The notes under the pieces were generated by a model. That model did no database searches. It was given only the letters and a program-made list of their open reading frames with translations, and was not told the DNA's origin. The translations under genes and the position numbers were made by a program. A stretch of DNA of 64,000 nt, from the NCBI RefSeq assembly GCF_000308675.1, contig NZ_BAGE01000046.1, positions 1 to 64,000 of the forward strand, read 5' to 3'. Source of the stretch: Nocardia paucivorans NBRC 100373. GTDB lineage: Bacteria; Actinomycetota; Actinomycetes; Mycobacteriales; Mycobacteriaceae. Position 1 is the stretch's first letter, and every line of letters starts with the position of its first letter. This document shows positions 52,046 through 60,353 of this stretch, one piece after another.

Positions 52046-53272
52046 GTGCTCGCACCCGAGCGGCGGACGCGCGCCGATGTCATCGCAGCCGCCGCGATCG
52101 CCGTGGTCCTGGTGATCGCGGCGGTCTCGGCATGGGCGTGCAGCGATGCCCGCGGCGCCGAATCCATCACCGCGACCGAATCCGTGACGCGACCGCCGAA
52201 CGCCGATCGGCTGCCCACCCGGCCGAAGGAACTGTGGCGCGCTCCCGATACGGCCGACGACCGTGTCCTCACCTCCGAAGGGGTGGTGGTCACCGCCGAC
52301 GGCGGGACCGTGACCGGCCGCGATCCGGGCACCGGCGCACAGGTGTGGCGGTATCGGCGCGATCTGCCGCTGTGCGGGGTGGAGTCGCAGTTCGGCATGG
52401 TCATCGCGGTGTACCGGGACGATCGCGGCTGCAGCCAGACCACCATGCTCTCGGGTCAGGACGGGCGGCGCCGCACCGCCCGCAGCAGCCATATGGACGA
52501 CACGATCCGGCTGTCCACCGACGGCACCTATGTGCTCGCCCTCGGACCGCGCCGGCTGGAGATGTGGCGCTCGGATCTGGTGCGCACCCTCGAGTACGGA
52601 TACGTCGACGCCAGGGTCAACCCGAAAACCCAGCCACGCCAAGGGTGTTCCCTGATATCGGCGGCAAGCAGCCCGTCCCGGCTGGCGGTCCTGGAACGCT
52701 GCCCGAACGAACCCGCCAACCGGCTAACGGTGCTCGACCCGGCGCCGGAGGACAATACCGTCCCCGAGGAGTTCGGGACCCATGTGTTGGAGGAGCCGGA
52801 CGCCGATTCCCCCGACGCGCGGGTGCTCGCTGTCTCCGACACTCGAATCGTCCTGTACCTACCCGGAGTCGAGGGTCCGAAGCCGCAGGCACCTCGGCTG
52901 AAGGTTCTCGATGCCACGGGCAATTCGCTGGTGGTACACGAACTGTCCGCCCCCCTCACGGCCTCCGCCACCACCACCCGAATCGGTTCGGGCTATTTCG
53001 TTTTCACCGGCAACAGCGTTATCGCCCTACACGCCGGTACCTTCGATCCGATGTGGACCGCCCCCCACGCCCTCGGCGGCCCGGCCCTGATGGCGGGCCG
53101 ACTGCTGGTTCCGGTTCCCGACGCCATAGCCGCCCTGGACCCGAGTACCGGCGCCGTGACGACCCGAATTCCGGTATCGCGCAAAGACCACGACGGTTCC
53201 CCCATCTCGATCGGTGTCCTCGGCACCACGATCTTCGAACAACGCGGCGGCGAACTCGTGGCACTCGGCTGA
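52046..53272 (+). CDS. Membrane-anchored beta-propeller protein
   Basis: 408 residues. One N-terminal membrane helix (VIAAAAIAVVLVIAAVSAWA) precedes repeated PQQ-like blades (VVTADGGTVTGRDPGTGAQV, VIALHAGTFDPMW, AIAALDPSTGAV). Paired Cys in the blades may form disulfides, fitting an extracytoplasmic location. From position it corresponds to Rv3212 of M. tuberculosis; function unknown. The GTG start has TACGCT (52033-52038) 7 nt upstream and no Shine-Dalgarno, fitting a leaderless mRNA. Confidence 0.78.
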   Translation: MLAPERRTRADVIAAAAIAVVLVIAAVSAWACSDARGAESITATESVTRPPNADRLPTRPKELWRAPDTADDRVLTSEGVVVTADGGTVTGRDPGTGAQVWRYRRDLPLCGVESQFGMVIAVYRDDRGCSQTTMLSGQDGRRRTARSSHMDDTIRLSTDGTYVLALGPRRLEMWRSDLVRTLEYGYVDARVNPKTQPRQGCSLISAASSPSRLAVLERCPNEPANRLTVLDPAPEDNTVPEEFGTHVLEEPDADSPDARVLAVSDTRIVLYLPGVEGPKPQAPRLKVLDATGNSLVVHELSAPLTASATTTRIGSGYFVFTGNSVIALHAGTFDPMWTAPHALGGPALMAGRLLVPVPDAIAALDPSTGAVTTRIPVSRKDHDGSPISIGVLGTTIFEQRGGELVALG

Positions 53273-53290
53273 TCCGACCGCGCCCCCGCC

Positions 53291-53311
53291 GGTTCGGGCC
53301 GCCCCCGAACC
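53291..53311 (+). terminator. Terminator-like hairpin after the beta-propeller gene
   Basis: 8-bp arms GGTTCGGG (53291-53298) and CCCGAACC (53304-53311) with a 5-nt loop, 18 nt past the stop. There is no T-run. Confidence 0.4.
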
Positions 53312-53392
53312 ACCGGTCGAAACGATTCGGCCACAACGGGATAGCGCGGTGGAGCGCATAACCCTGTCGGTGTCCTCGGGCATAGTGAGGCC

Positions 53393-53902
53393 ATGAGCGA
53401 GACAGCACAGCGCACCGCGGGCGAACCCCGTGCGATCACCCGGTACGGCAGCCCCGACGCGCCCTGGAACCAGGAATTCCCGGAGAATCCCACCACCTGG
53501 AATCACGATGTGATCCGAGAGTTCCGCGCCAATGCCGGCCGGGTCGGCGGGGCCTACGCCGATACGACGCTGCTGTTGCTCACCACCACCGGCGCCCGGA
53601 CCGGGAAACGGCATGTGGTGCCGCTGGCCGCGCTGTATCGGGGTGACACCCTCTACGTCAGCTCCTTCGCCGAAGATCGGTATCCGGCCTGGTATCACAA
53701 TGTGCGGGCTCATCCCGAGGTGATCGTGGAGATCGGCGACCGTATCCACCACGGAACCGCCCGGGCCCTCACCGGTGCCGAATACGACGAGTTCGCGGCG
53801 GAGGTACTACGCGACAATTCGCTTCTCGCCGATTTCCAGGCCACCGTCGCACTACCCATCCCCCTGGTGGTGCTGACCCTGCACGACCACGACCCGAACT
53901 GA
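53393..53902 (+). CDS. Deazaflavin (F420)-dependent nitroreductase-family protein (Ddn-like)
   Basis: 169 residues. The split-barrel Ddn pattern is visible: LLTTTGARTGKRHVVPLAAL, VSSFAEDRYPAWYHNVRAHP, VEIGDRIHHGTARAL. Members bind F420 and act as quinone reductases or nitroreductases; Ddn activates pretomanid. The ATG start has a -10-like CATAGT 6 nt upstream, so it may be leaderless. Substrate unknown. Confidence 0.85.
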   Translation: MSETAQRTAGEPRAITRYGSPDAPWNQEFPENPTTWNHDVIREFRANAGRVGGAYADTTLLLLTTTGARTGKRHVVPLAALYRGDTLYVSSFAEDRYPAWYHNVRAHPEVIVEIGDRIHHGTARALTGAEYDEFAAEVLRDNSLLADFQATVALPIPLVVLTLHDHDPN

Positions 53903-54032
53903 TCGGCCCGGCGCCGGCGAGGCATCATGGGTACCGTCGACGGCGCCGCTCCCGCGGACGTCCCGACACACCGATACCCGAGCATCGGATGTATCCGTAT
54001 CCCCCGAACCAACCCGTCACGGAGCCCTTCAC

Positions 54033-54653
54033 GTGCAACCCATCGTGCGCCGCGCCACCCCGGATGATATTCCCGCCCTGGTCGACCTCATCTACGATCT
54101 GGCCGAATACGAGCAGGCCCGGGACGAATGCACACTGACATCCGAACAGCTGCACACCGCCCTGTTCGGTCCGTCGCCTTCGGTGTTCGCCCATGTGGCG
54201 ACCTTGGACGGCGTGGTGGCCGGTTGCGCCATCTGGTTCCTGAACTTCTCCACCTGGGATGGCGTGCACGGCATCCATCTGGAGGACCTCTACGTTCGTC
54301 CGGAGGCCCGTGGCACCGGACTCGGCAAGGCGCTCGTCGCCGCATTGGCGCGGGAGGCCGTCGACCGCGGCTACACCCGGGTCGGTTGGTCGGTACTCAC
54401 CTGGAATACTCCGGCAATCGAGTTCTACGAGGCGCTCGGCGCCGTCGCCCAGGACGAATGGGTCGGTTATCGGCTCGCCGGCGACGCCTTGACCACATTG
54501 GCAGCGGGGGCGTCGCGGAACCCCGTTCAGGACCCGTCGGACCGGCCCCTGTCCACGCCCGCCCCGTATTCCGACGCCATCCACCGCGAGGTGGCCGGTA
54601 GGAAGAGCAGCACCAGCGCCCCGATCACCACCACCCCCAGGACCGAACCGTAG
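54033..54653 (+). CDS. GNAT N-acetyltransferase
   Basis: 206 residues. The acetyl-CoA-binding motif is VRPEARGTGLGKALVAALAR, and YEALGAVAQDEWVGYRL is the typical end of this subgroup (diamine acetyltransferase-like). The last ~45 residues continue past the fold and overlap the 3' end of the convergent membrane-protein gene by 127 bp. GGAG lies 8 nt before the GTG start. The acceptor is unknown. Confidence 0.85.
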   Translation: MQPIVRRATPDDIPALVDLIYDLAEYEQARDECTLTSEQLHTALFGPSPSVFAHVATLDGVVAGCAIWFLNFSTWDGVHGIHLEDLYVRPEARGTGLGKALVAALAREAVDRGYTRVGWSVLTWNTPAIEFYEALGAVAQDEWVGYRLAGDALTTLAAGASRNPVQDPSDRPLSTPAPYSDAIHREVAGRKSSTSAPITTTPRTEP

Positions 54654-54964
54654 AGCGGCTGGTGGGAGTCGGTGAGCAGCGACCACACCACCGGAAGTAA
54701 CAGGAGCTGCGCGATCACCGCGATGGCCCGTCCCCAGCGACGGCCGAACAGCAACCCGATCCCGGCCGCCAGTACCGCGCCCCCCAGAATCCCGAACCAG
54801 GCTGCCGTCCCATAGCCATTGGCGGCGGTCTGGTCGTATCCCAACAGGCCACGTACCACCAGCACGATCGCCACGATCACCGCGACGGCGCCCTCCAGAG
54901 CCACCAGGGCGCCGGCACCTCGGACGGTCGGGGGTGCCTTCTCGACGTCATCTCGCTCGACCAC
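54527..54964 (-). CDS. Small four-helix membrane protein
   Basis: 145 residues with four hydrophobic segments (ALEGAVAVIVAIVLVVRGLL, FGILGGAVLAAGIGLLFG, IAVIAQLLLLPVVWSLL, VLGVVVIGALVLLFL). It looks like an integral membrane protein of the Rv3217c type (from memory). No catalytic motif. Its 3' end overlaps the GNAT gene on the other strand, so one of the two stops may be extended. Confidence 0.72.
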   Translation of the reverse strand: MVERDDVEKAPPTVRGAGALVALEGAVAVIVAIVLVVRGLLGYDQTAANGYGTAAWFGILGGAVLAAGIGLLFGRRWGRAIAVIAQLLLLPVVWSLLTDSHQPLYGSVLGVVVIGALVLLFLPATSRWMASEYGAGVDRGRSDGS

Positions 54965-55115
54965 GTCGCCAGCCTACGGATATGACGACGATCGCATTCA
55001 CCAACCTCACCCGCCATCCATCCGTCCGGGCGGCGGGAAAGGAGTGAGGCCCTCGCTTCGTCCGAGGGCGACCGGCCCCGGATCGGCATCCGATCGCACC
55101 CAGTAGGGTGCGAGG

Positions 55116-56090
55116 GTGCGGACGTTGTTGATCGTGAATCCCAATGCAACCTCCACCACGGCGGCGACTCGGGACCTGTTGGCACATGCGTTGGAAAGCC
55201 GAACCCAGCTCACCGTCGCGCACACCCAGCATCGCGGTCACGCGGCCGAGCTGGCGCAATGGGCCGCGACGAACGAGATGGACCTGATCGTGGTGCACGG
55301 GGGCGATGGCACGGTCAACGAAACGATAAACGGTTTCGTCCCGTTGCCCCAGGTCGACGACGGTCAGGCATGGCGGCCTCGGCTGGGTGTGATCCCGGGT
55401 GGTTCGGCGAACGTTTTCGCGCGAGCCCTCGGAGTGAAACCCGATCCGGTGGCAGCCACCAACCAGCTCATCGATCTGTTGGGGGTGGAGGGTCGCCGTC
55501 CGGGCGCTTCGGTCGATCGGCGGATCGGGCTCGGTATCGCCGACGATCGGTGGTTCTGTTTCAGCGCCGGCGTGGGTCTGGACGCCGATGTGTGCGAGGC
55601 GATCGATGCCAGTCGCGCGGGCGGTCACGCCGCGACGCCGGGCCGTTATCTGCGCACCACGGTTCGGCAGTTCTTCCGCGCCAAACGCACACCGCCTCGA
55701 GCAACGGTGCAGGTCCCCGGTTATGAGCCGGTCGAGGGGGTGCATTACGCTTTCGTCACCAACACCACTCCGTGGACATATCTGAACTCCACTCCGGTGT
55801 GCACCAACCCCAATACTCGGTTCGAATCCGGTCTCGGCGTGTTCGCCGTGCGAACCATGGCATTACTGCCTACACTGCGCCTGGCAACACAACTGTTGTC
55901 GCCGAACTCCGAGCCGAAGTCACGGAAATTGTTCCGTGACGACGATGTTCCATCGGTGCGCATCTCGAGCGCCGAACCAATCGGCCTGCAAATCGATGGC
56001 GACTTCATCGGCAAACGCAGCGTGGTGGAATTCACGGCCGTACCGGATGTTCTGGACGTGATAGCGCCGCGCCCGGCTCCATTGGTGTGA
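55116..56090 (+). CDS. Diacylglycerol/sphingosine kinase-family lipid kinase
   Basis: 324 residues. The nucleotide loop is TLLIVNPNATSTTAA near the N-terminus, and the catalytic GGDGTVN is in VVHGGDGTVNETING. VIPGGSANVFARALG and LQIDGDFIG also match the DAGK fold. It likely phosphorylates a membrane lipid. The GTG start has TAGGGT (55104-55109) 6 nt upstream, so the mRNA is probably leaderless. Confidence 0.9.
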   Translation: MRTLLIVNPNATSTTAATRDLLAHALESRTQLTVAHTQHRGHAAELAQWAATNEMDLIVVHGGDGTVNETINGFVPLPQVDDGQAWRPRLGVIPGGSANVFARALGVKPDPVAATNQLIDLLGVEGRRPGASVDRRIGLGIADDRWFCFSAGVGLDADVCEAIDASRAGGHAATPGRYLRTTVRQFFRAKRTPPRATVQVPGYEPVEGVHYAFVTNTTPWTYLNSTPVCTNPNTRFESGLGVFAVRTMALLPTLRLATQLLSPNSEPKSRKLFRDDDVPSVRISSAEPIGLQIDGDFIGKRSVVEFTAVPDVLDVIAPRPAPLV

Positions 56091-56229
56091 TCAATAGGAC
56101 AACGTCCGGGTTGTGCTGCGAAAACCGGGCGAAGCGGGTAGAAAGGACCGGGCGGGTTCCTCGATAGAGGAACAGTCAGGCGTGAGTTTCCCCACGGTGC
56201 GCCGGATACCTATTGACATCTACGGTGTT

Positions 56230-56245
56230 CGTGAAAGCATTCACA
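56230..56245. promoter_or_regulatory. CRP-type site upstream of whiB1
   Basis: CGTGA-N6-TCACA (56230-56245) matches the CRP palindrome TGTGA-N6-TCACA at nine of ten conserved bases, about 96 bp before whiB1. whiB1 of M. tuberculosis is known to be controlled by the cAMP receptor protein at its promoter. A -35-like TTGACA (56213-56218) lies just upstream. Confidence 0.6.
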
Positions 56246-56333
56246 AGCAACCGTGCGGAAACATTCAGTTCGCACAAGTGAACGACCCACCAACCCGATG
56301 GCGTCGAATGACGCCCTACAAAGGAGCAGAGGA

Positions 56334-56588
56334 ATGGATTGGCGCCACAAGGCGATCTGTCGTGACGAGGACCCTGAGCTGTTTTTCCCGGTGGGCAACA
56401 GTGGTCCTGCGCTCGCGCAGATTGCCGATGCCAAACTCGTCTGCGCTCGCTGCCCCGTAACCGCCGAATGCCTGTCCTGGGCCCTGCAGTCCGGACAGGA
56501 TGCCGGAGTATGGGGCGGTATGAGCGAAGACGAGCGGCGCGCCCTCAAGCGGCGCAACGCGCGCACCCGTACGCGCACCGCCGTCTAG
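56334..56588 (+). CDS. whiB1: WhiB1 Fe-S, NO-responsive transcription factor
   Basis: 84 residues. The four Cys ligands are in AICRDEDP, KLVCARCPV and AECLSW. GVWGGMSEDERRALKRR is the turn and basic tail. WhiB1 carries a 4Fe-4S cluster that reacts with NO and binds SigA; it is essential in M. tuberculosis. The ATG at 56334 is preceded by AAAGGAGCAGAGG. A CRP-type site lies upstream. Confidence 0.95.
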   Translation: MDWRHKAICRDEDPELFFPVGNSGPALAQIADAKLVCARCPVTAECLSWALQSGQDAGVWGGMSEDERRALKRRNARTRTRTAV

Positions 56589-56606
56589 CCAGCGCGGACC
56601 GGCGTA

Positions 56607-56667
56607 ACCGGGCCATTACCGGCCCGGTATACGTTCGACTGCCCGGTACAGCGAGTACCGGGCTTTT
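56607..56667 (+). terminator. Tandem terminators after whiB1
   Basis: A first hairpin (ACCGGGCC at 56607-56614 with 56621-56628) is followed by a perfect one (arms 56641-56649 and 56655-56663) ending in TTTT (56664-56667). They separate whiB1 from the converging pdtaS. Confidence 0.85.
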
Positions 56668-56711
56668 CTCATATTCGGACCCGAATGTTTCCGCACCCGA
56701 CCGGTGAATGC

Positions 56712-58226
56712 TCAGCGTCCCGAACGCCGTCCCAACGGAACCCGGAGAACCGCGTCGGTACCGATATCCGCGCCCGGATGCAGACCGATGGAACCACCCA
56801 ATTCGGCGGTTACCAGGGTGCGCACGATCTGTAGCCCGAGACTGTCGGAGGATTGCAGGCTGAAACCGGCGGGCAGGCCGCGCCCATCGTCACTGATGAT
56901 CACATCCAACCAGCGGGCCGAGCGTTCCGCGCGAATGGTCACCGTACCGTCGCGCCCGGGATCGAAGGCGTGTTCGATGGCGTTCTGCACCAGTTCGGTG
57001 AGCACCATGACCAGTGGGGTGGCCCGTTCGGCGGAGAATACGCCGAGCGACCCCTCCCGCCGCACCTTTATGCGGGCGGTGTGCACGGTTGCCACATCGG
57101 CCATGATCGGCAGCAACCGGTCCACCACCTCGTCCAGGTCCACCTCTTCGTCCACCGACATCGATAACATCTCGTGCACCGATGCGATGGAGGTGACCCG
57201 ACGCACCGACTCGGTCAGCGCGACCCGGGCCTCCTCGTTCTCGGTCCGTCGCGCCTGCAACCGCAGCAGGGCTGCGACGGTCTGCAGATTGTTCTTCACC
57301 CGATGGTGGATTTCCCGGATGGTGGCGTCCTTGCTGAGCAATGCGCGGTCCCGGCGTTTCACCTCGGTGACATCGCGTACCAGCACCGCGGCGCCCGCCA
57401 GTTCGCCGTGCGGCCGCAACACCAGCGTGCGCAACAGCACCGTGGCGCCACGGGCCTCCACCTCCATTCGCCGACCGGTCCGTCCGGCCAATGCCGCCTG
57501 GATATCGCCGACCACCTCCTGCGCGTCGAAGGGGTCGGTGATCAGCGAACGAGTGGTCTCGGCCAGATCCTGACCGATCAGGTCCGACTGCAAACCCATG
57601 CGGTGATAGGCCGACAGCGCGTTCGGGCTGGCATAGGTGACGATCCCCTCGGTGTCGATCCTGATGAATCCGTCGCCTGCCCGGGGACTGGAATGGGTCG
57701 CGGCCCGGTCCTCCGTGGTCGGAAACGTCCCCTCGGCGATCATCTGGCACAGATCGTCGGCGCAGGCCACATAGGCGATTTCCAAACTGCTGCGCACCCG
57801 GGACCTCAGCCGGTCGGTATCGCGGCTGAGCACCGCGATCACATCGTCGCCGCAACGTACCGGAATGGCTTCCCGAATCGCCTGGACCGGCTGCGGGTGA
57901 TAGACACCCAACGCCTCGCCCTCGGTGTCCACGCGCTCGATCCGACCGGTGATCAGCGCATCGAAAACCTGCGGATGTTCCGAACGCCGGGCCAGTGAGC
58001 CGACCAGGTCTTCCTGGTGCACGGTGGCGGCGGTGGTGGGTCGGCACTGCGCAACGCAGACGATATCGGCACCGTCGTCGACCGGTCCGGCCCCGACCCA
58101 CAGCAGCAGGTCCGCGAAGGAGAGGTCGGCGAGCAGCTGCCAGTCACCGACCACCCGCTGCAGATGATCGACCGCGACACCGGGAAGGTCGGTGTGTTCG
58201 GCCAGTAGGTCGCTGAGTGTGGACAC
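56712..58226 (-). CDS. pdtaS: PdtaS sensor histidine kinase
   Basis: 504 residues. An N-terminal GAF-like domain and a PAS domain (FIRIDTEGIVTYASPNALSA) precede a HisKA_2 domain with the phospho-acceptor His in TIREIHHRVKNNLQTVAALL. The HATPase is TELVQNAIEHAF...DDGRGLP...LGLQIVRTLV. PdtaS is a soluble kinase whose partner PdtaR binds RNA; PdtaR is not in this window. The GTG at 58224-58226 gives the MSTLxDLLAEHT start I recall for the M. tuberculosis protein. Confidence 0.93.
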   Translation of the reverse strand: MSTLSDLLAEHTDLPGVAVDHLQRVVGDWQLLADLSFADLLLWVGAGPVDDGADIVCVAQCRPTTAATVHQEDLVGSLARRSEHPQVFDALITGRIERVDTEGEALGVYHPQPVQAIREAIPVRCGDDVIAVLSRDTDRLRSRVRSSLEIAYVACADDLCQMIAEGTFPTTEDRAATHSSPRAGDGFIRIDTEGIVTYASPNALSAYHRMGLQSDLIGQDLAETTRSLITDPFDAQEVVGDIQAALAGRTGRRMEVEARGATVLLRTLVLRPHGELAGAAVLVRDVTEVKRRDRALLSKDATIREIHHRVKNNLQTVAALLRLQARRTENEEARVALTESVRRVTSIASVHEMLSMSVDEEVDLDEVVDRLLPIMADVATVHTARIKVRREGSLGVFSAERATPLVMVLTELVQNAIEHAFDPGRDGTVTIRAERSARWLDVIISDDGRGLPAGFSLQSSDSLGLQIVRTLVTAELGGSIGLHPGADIGTDAVLRVPLGRRSGR

Positions 58227-58368
58227 CCCTCGACCTATAGCACAACGGTCGAAACCGCCTCGGTCGCGAACCGGCGATCCCGGTGCGGCCGCGTCCTCGC
58301 GGGCGGGAACTCCCAGGCTCATGGCGGCCCTACCGGACCCGGATGGCGGCGCGGTACAGCGCCGGCGA

Positions 58369-58584
58369 TCACGAGATGACGGCGATCAGATCGCCTTGCT
58401 GCAGCACCTGGCCGGGGCTGACGGCGATGGATGTGACCTCTCCGCCGGTCTCGGCGATCACCGGGATCTCCATCTTCATGGACTCCAGCAGTACCAGCGT
58501 CTGGTCGATCTCGACCCTGTCTCCCACCTCGACCTCGATGGTCAGCACCGTGGAGACCATTTCCGCCCGTACTTCCTCCGCCAT
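58369..58584 (-). CDS. Single-domain biotinyl/lipoyl carrier protein
   Basis: 71 residues forming one biotinyl-lipoyl domain, with the modified Lys in LLESMKMEIPV. Such free-standing domains (TB7.3-like) resemble biotin carrier domains, but the partner carboxylase is not known. The ATG at 58582-58584 gives the family start. It sits directly downstream of pdtaS in map order, as in M. tuberculosis from memory. Confidence 0.9.
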   Translation of the reverse strand: MAEEVRAEMVSTVLTIEVEVGDRVEIDQTLVLLESMKMEIPVIAETGGEVTSIAVSPGQVLQQGDLIAVIS

Positions 58585-58731
58585 GGCACCCCGTTTCCTG
58601 GTTCCGCCGGCCCCACCGCCCACCGGTCCGCGTATCCGCCGAACCTACAGCCAATCACACGTGAAAGAATGGCCGACGATCAACATCTATTCCCCGCATT
58701 CGCGGGAACAGTCCCCAGGAGGGAGCTACCC

Positions 58732-58806
58732 ATGGGTAAGCGTGGCCGCAAGAAGCGCAGCCGGAAGAACAGCGCCGCCAACCACGGCAAGCGTCCGAAC
58801 GCCTGA
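58732..58806 (+). CDS. Ribosomal protein bL37 (24 residues)
   Basis: MGKRGRKKRSRKN...HGKRPNA is a very basic 24-residue peptide with a strong AGGAGG 9 nt before the ATG. It matches the small 50S protein bL37 found in mycobacterial ribosome structures. It is too short for most gene finders. A terminator follows. Confidence 0.9.
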   Translation: MGKRGRKKRSRKNSAANHGKRPNA

Positions 58807-58850
58807 GCCGTGTAGACGCGGCCGTGCCTTCGGCGCGGCGCATGCGCGTT

Positions 58851-58896
58851 TCGGCCCCCGAGACATGTGCTTCGGCACATGTGCTTCGGGGGCCGA
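58851..58896. terminator. Long hairpin between bL37 and rshA
   Basis: A 20-bp stem with a 2-nt bulge (left arm 58851-58870, TTCG loop, right arm 58875-58896). It lies between convergent genes and probably serves both. Confidence 0.8.
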
Positions 58897-58941
58897 TGTC
58901 GTATCCGGGCCCGGGGCCGACCGCGAGATCGCCTCGAACGT

Positions 58942-59241
58942 TCAGTGTTCCGGAGGTTGCGGGGTGGGGCGCTGGGCATGGAGGTTCACCGCACGGTGGA
59001 TCTCCAATGTCAACCGCTCTCGCAGCGATTCCGGTGCCCGTTCCCCACCGCATTTGCGGCCGAGCAGGCTCTTGATCTTCTCCTCGATGCCGTAGGCCTC
59101 GATACACGGCGCGCAATGATCCATATGGTGTTGCAGCCGTTGCCGGGTGGCATCGTCACATTCGCCATCGAGCAGCAGCCAGACGTCGGCCATTACCGCG
59201 GTGCAGTCGAGCTCCAGGTAGGGATCGTGCTCGGTGCTCAC
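58942..59241 (-). CDS. rshA: Zinc anti-sigma factor RshA
   Basis: 99 residues. The ZAS motif Hx3Cx2C is His39, Cys43 and Cys46 in QHHMDHCAPC. RshA binds SigH and lets go when its Cys are oxidised or heat-stressed. The start overlaps the sigH stop by 4 nt (59238-59241), giving tight coupling. Confidence 0.93.
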   Translation of the reverse strand: MSTEHDPYLELDCTAVMADVWLLLDGECDDATRQRLQHHMDHCAPCIEAYGIEEKIKSLLGRKCGGERAPESLRERLTLEIHRAVNLHAQRPTPQPPEH

Positions 59242-60011
59242 TGCTTGACCTCCTGGCGTACCGAGCCCGCCGGCGTGGCCTGTTCGGCGCCGGTGCGGTT
59301 GAATCCACGTTCGCGCGCCACGTCGGCAAGCAAACCCTTCAATTGCTTTCGGCCGCGATGCAGCCGGGACATCACCGTACCGATAGGGGTGCCCATGATG
59401 TCGGCGATTTCCTTGTACGGGAAACCTTCGACATCGGCGTAGTAGACAGCCATGCGGAACTCTTCGGGCAATTCCTGCAGGGCCGCCTTGATGGTGTCGT
59501 CGGGCAGCGCGTCCAAGGCCTCCACCTCGGCCGAGCGGAGCCCCACGGAAGAGTGTTCGGCGGTGGCGGCCAACTGCCAGTCGGTGATCTCGTCGGTGGG
59601 GTACTGCGCGGGCTGGCGCTGTTTCTTGCGGTAGGAGTTGATGTAGGTGTTGGTGAGGATGCGATACAACCAGGCGCGCAGGTTGGTCCCCTCCTTGAAG
59701 GACTTGAACCCGGAAAACGCCTTGACGTAGGTCTCCTGCACCAGATCCTCGGCATCGGCGGGGTTGCGGGTCATCCGCAGCGCGGCCCCGTAGAGCTGAT
59801 CCAACAGCGGCAACGCGTCCCGCTCGAAGCGCTCCGCCAGTTCGGCCTCGGTCTCCGCGTCGCGAGTGTCGGCCTCGGCGGTGTCGACATCCGTATCGTC
59901 GACCTCCGCGATATCGGCCTCCGTAACCGACGCGTCACTGGTGATCGCGTCACCGGTGACCGTGTCGGCGTCGACGCCGTCCCCGGTCGCCGCGTTATCG
60001 TCGCTCGTCAC
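59238..60011 (-). CDS. sigH: ECF sigma factor SigH (oxidative and heat stress)
   Basis: 257 residues; ~216 in M. tuberculosis. Region 2 is DAEDLVQETYVKAFSGF...NLRAWLYRILTN and region 4 is GFPYKEIADIMGTPIGTVMS. It drives thioredoxin, mycothiol and chaperone genes when RshA is released. The first ~65 residues are an acidic Thr/Asp/Ala repeat-like extension (TGDAITSDASVTEAD). The GTG at 60009-60011 has AAGGGA upstream; the longer frame to 60206 lacks family character. Confidence 0.92.
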   Translation of the reverse strand: MTSDDNAATGDGVDADTVTGDAITSDASVTEADIAEVDDTDVDTAEADTRDAETEAELAERFERDALPLLDQLYGAALRMTRNPADAEDLVQETYVKAFSGFKSFKEGTNLRAWLYRILTNTYINSYRKKQRQPAQYPTDEITDWQLAATAEHSSVGLRSAEVEALDALPDDTIKAALQELPEEFRMAVYYADVEGFPYKEIADIMGTPIGTVMSRLHRGRKQLKGLLADVARERGFNRTGAEQATPAGSVRQEVKQ

Positions 60012-60353
60012 ACGTGTCCCTTCGATCGGCTTATCAGCCAAATCTACGCGCAATACGACGTCCCCGGAGAACCGCGTGGTCTCGGCGAGCCGGGGAGAGC
60101 GCATAGCCTGCGCTTGCTTCCGGGCGGGGTGTTCGTCGAGCAGAACAGGCACCGACCAGCTCCTTCGTGATATGACGGGGATCCGTACGCCGCGCCCGTA
60201 ACCCACCGGTCCGCGTGAAACGGGCCGATCGAAGCGCTGTGCACTCGCCTACAACACCCACTCGTCGGGATGTGTTCCCACCCGGGTGCGTCGGGGCCGG
60301 CGTCGACCGTATCCGGCCGGTACCCGGGGGCGATGGTCGGTAGAGTGACCGCC

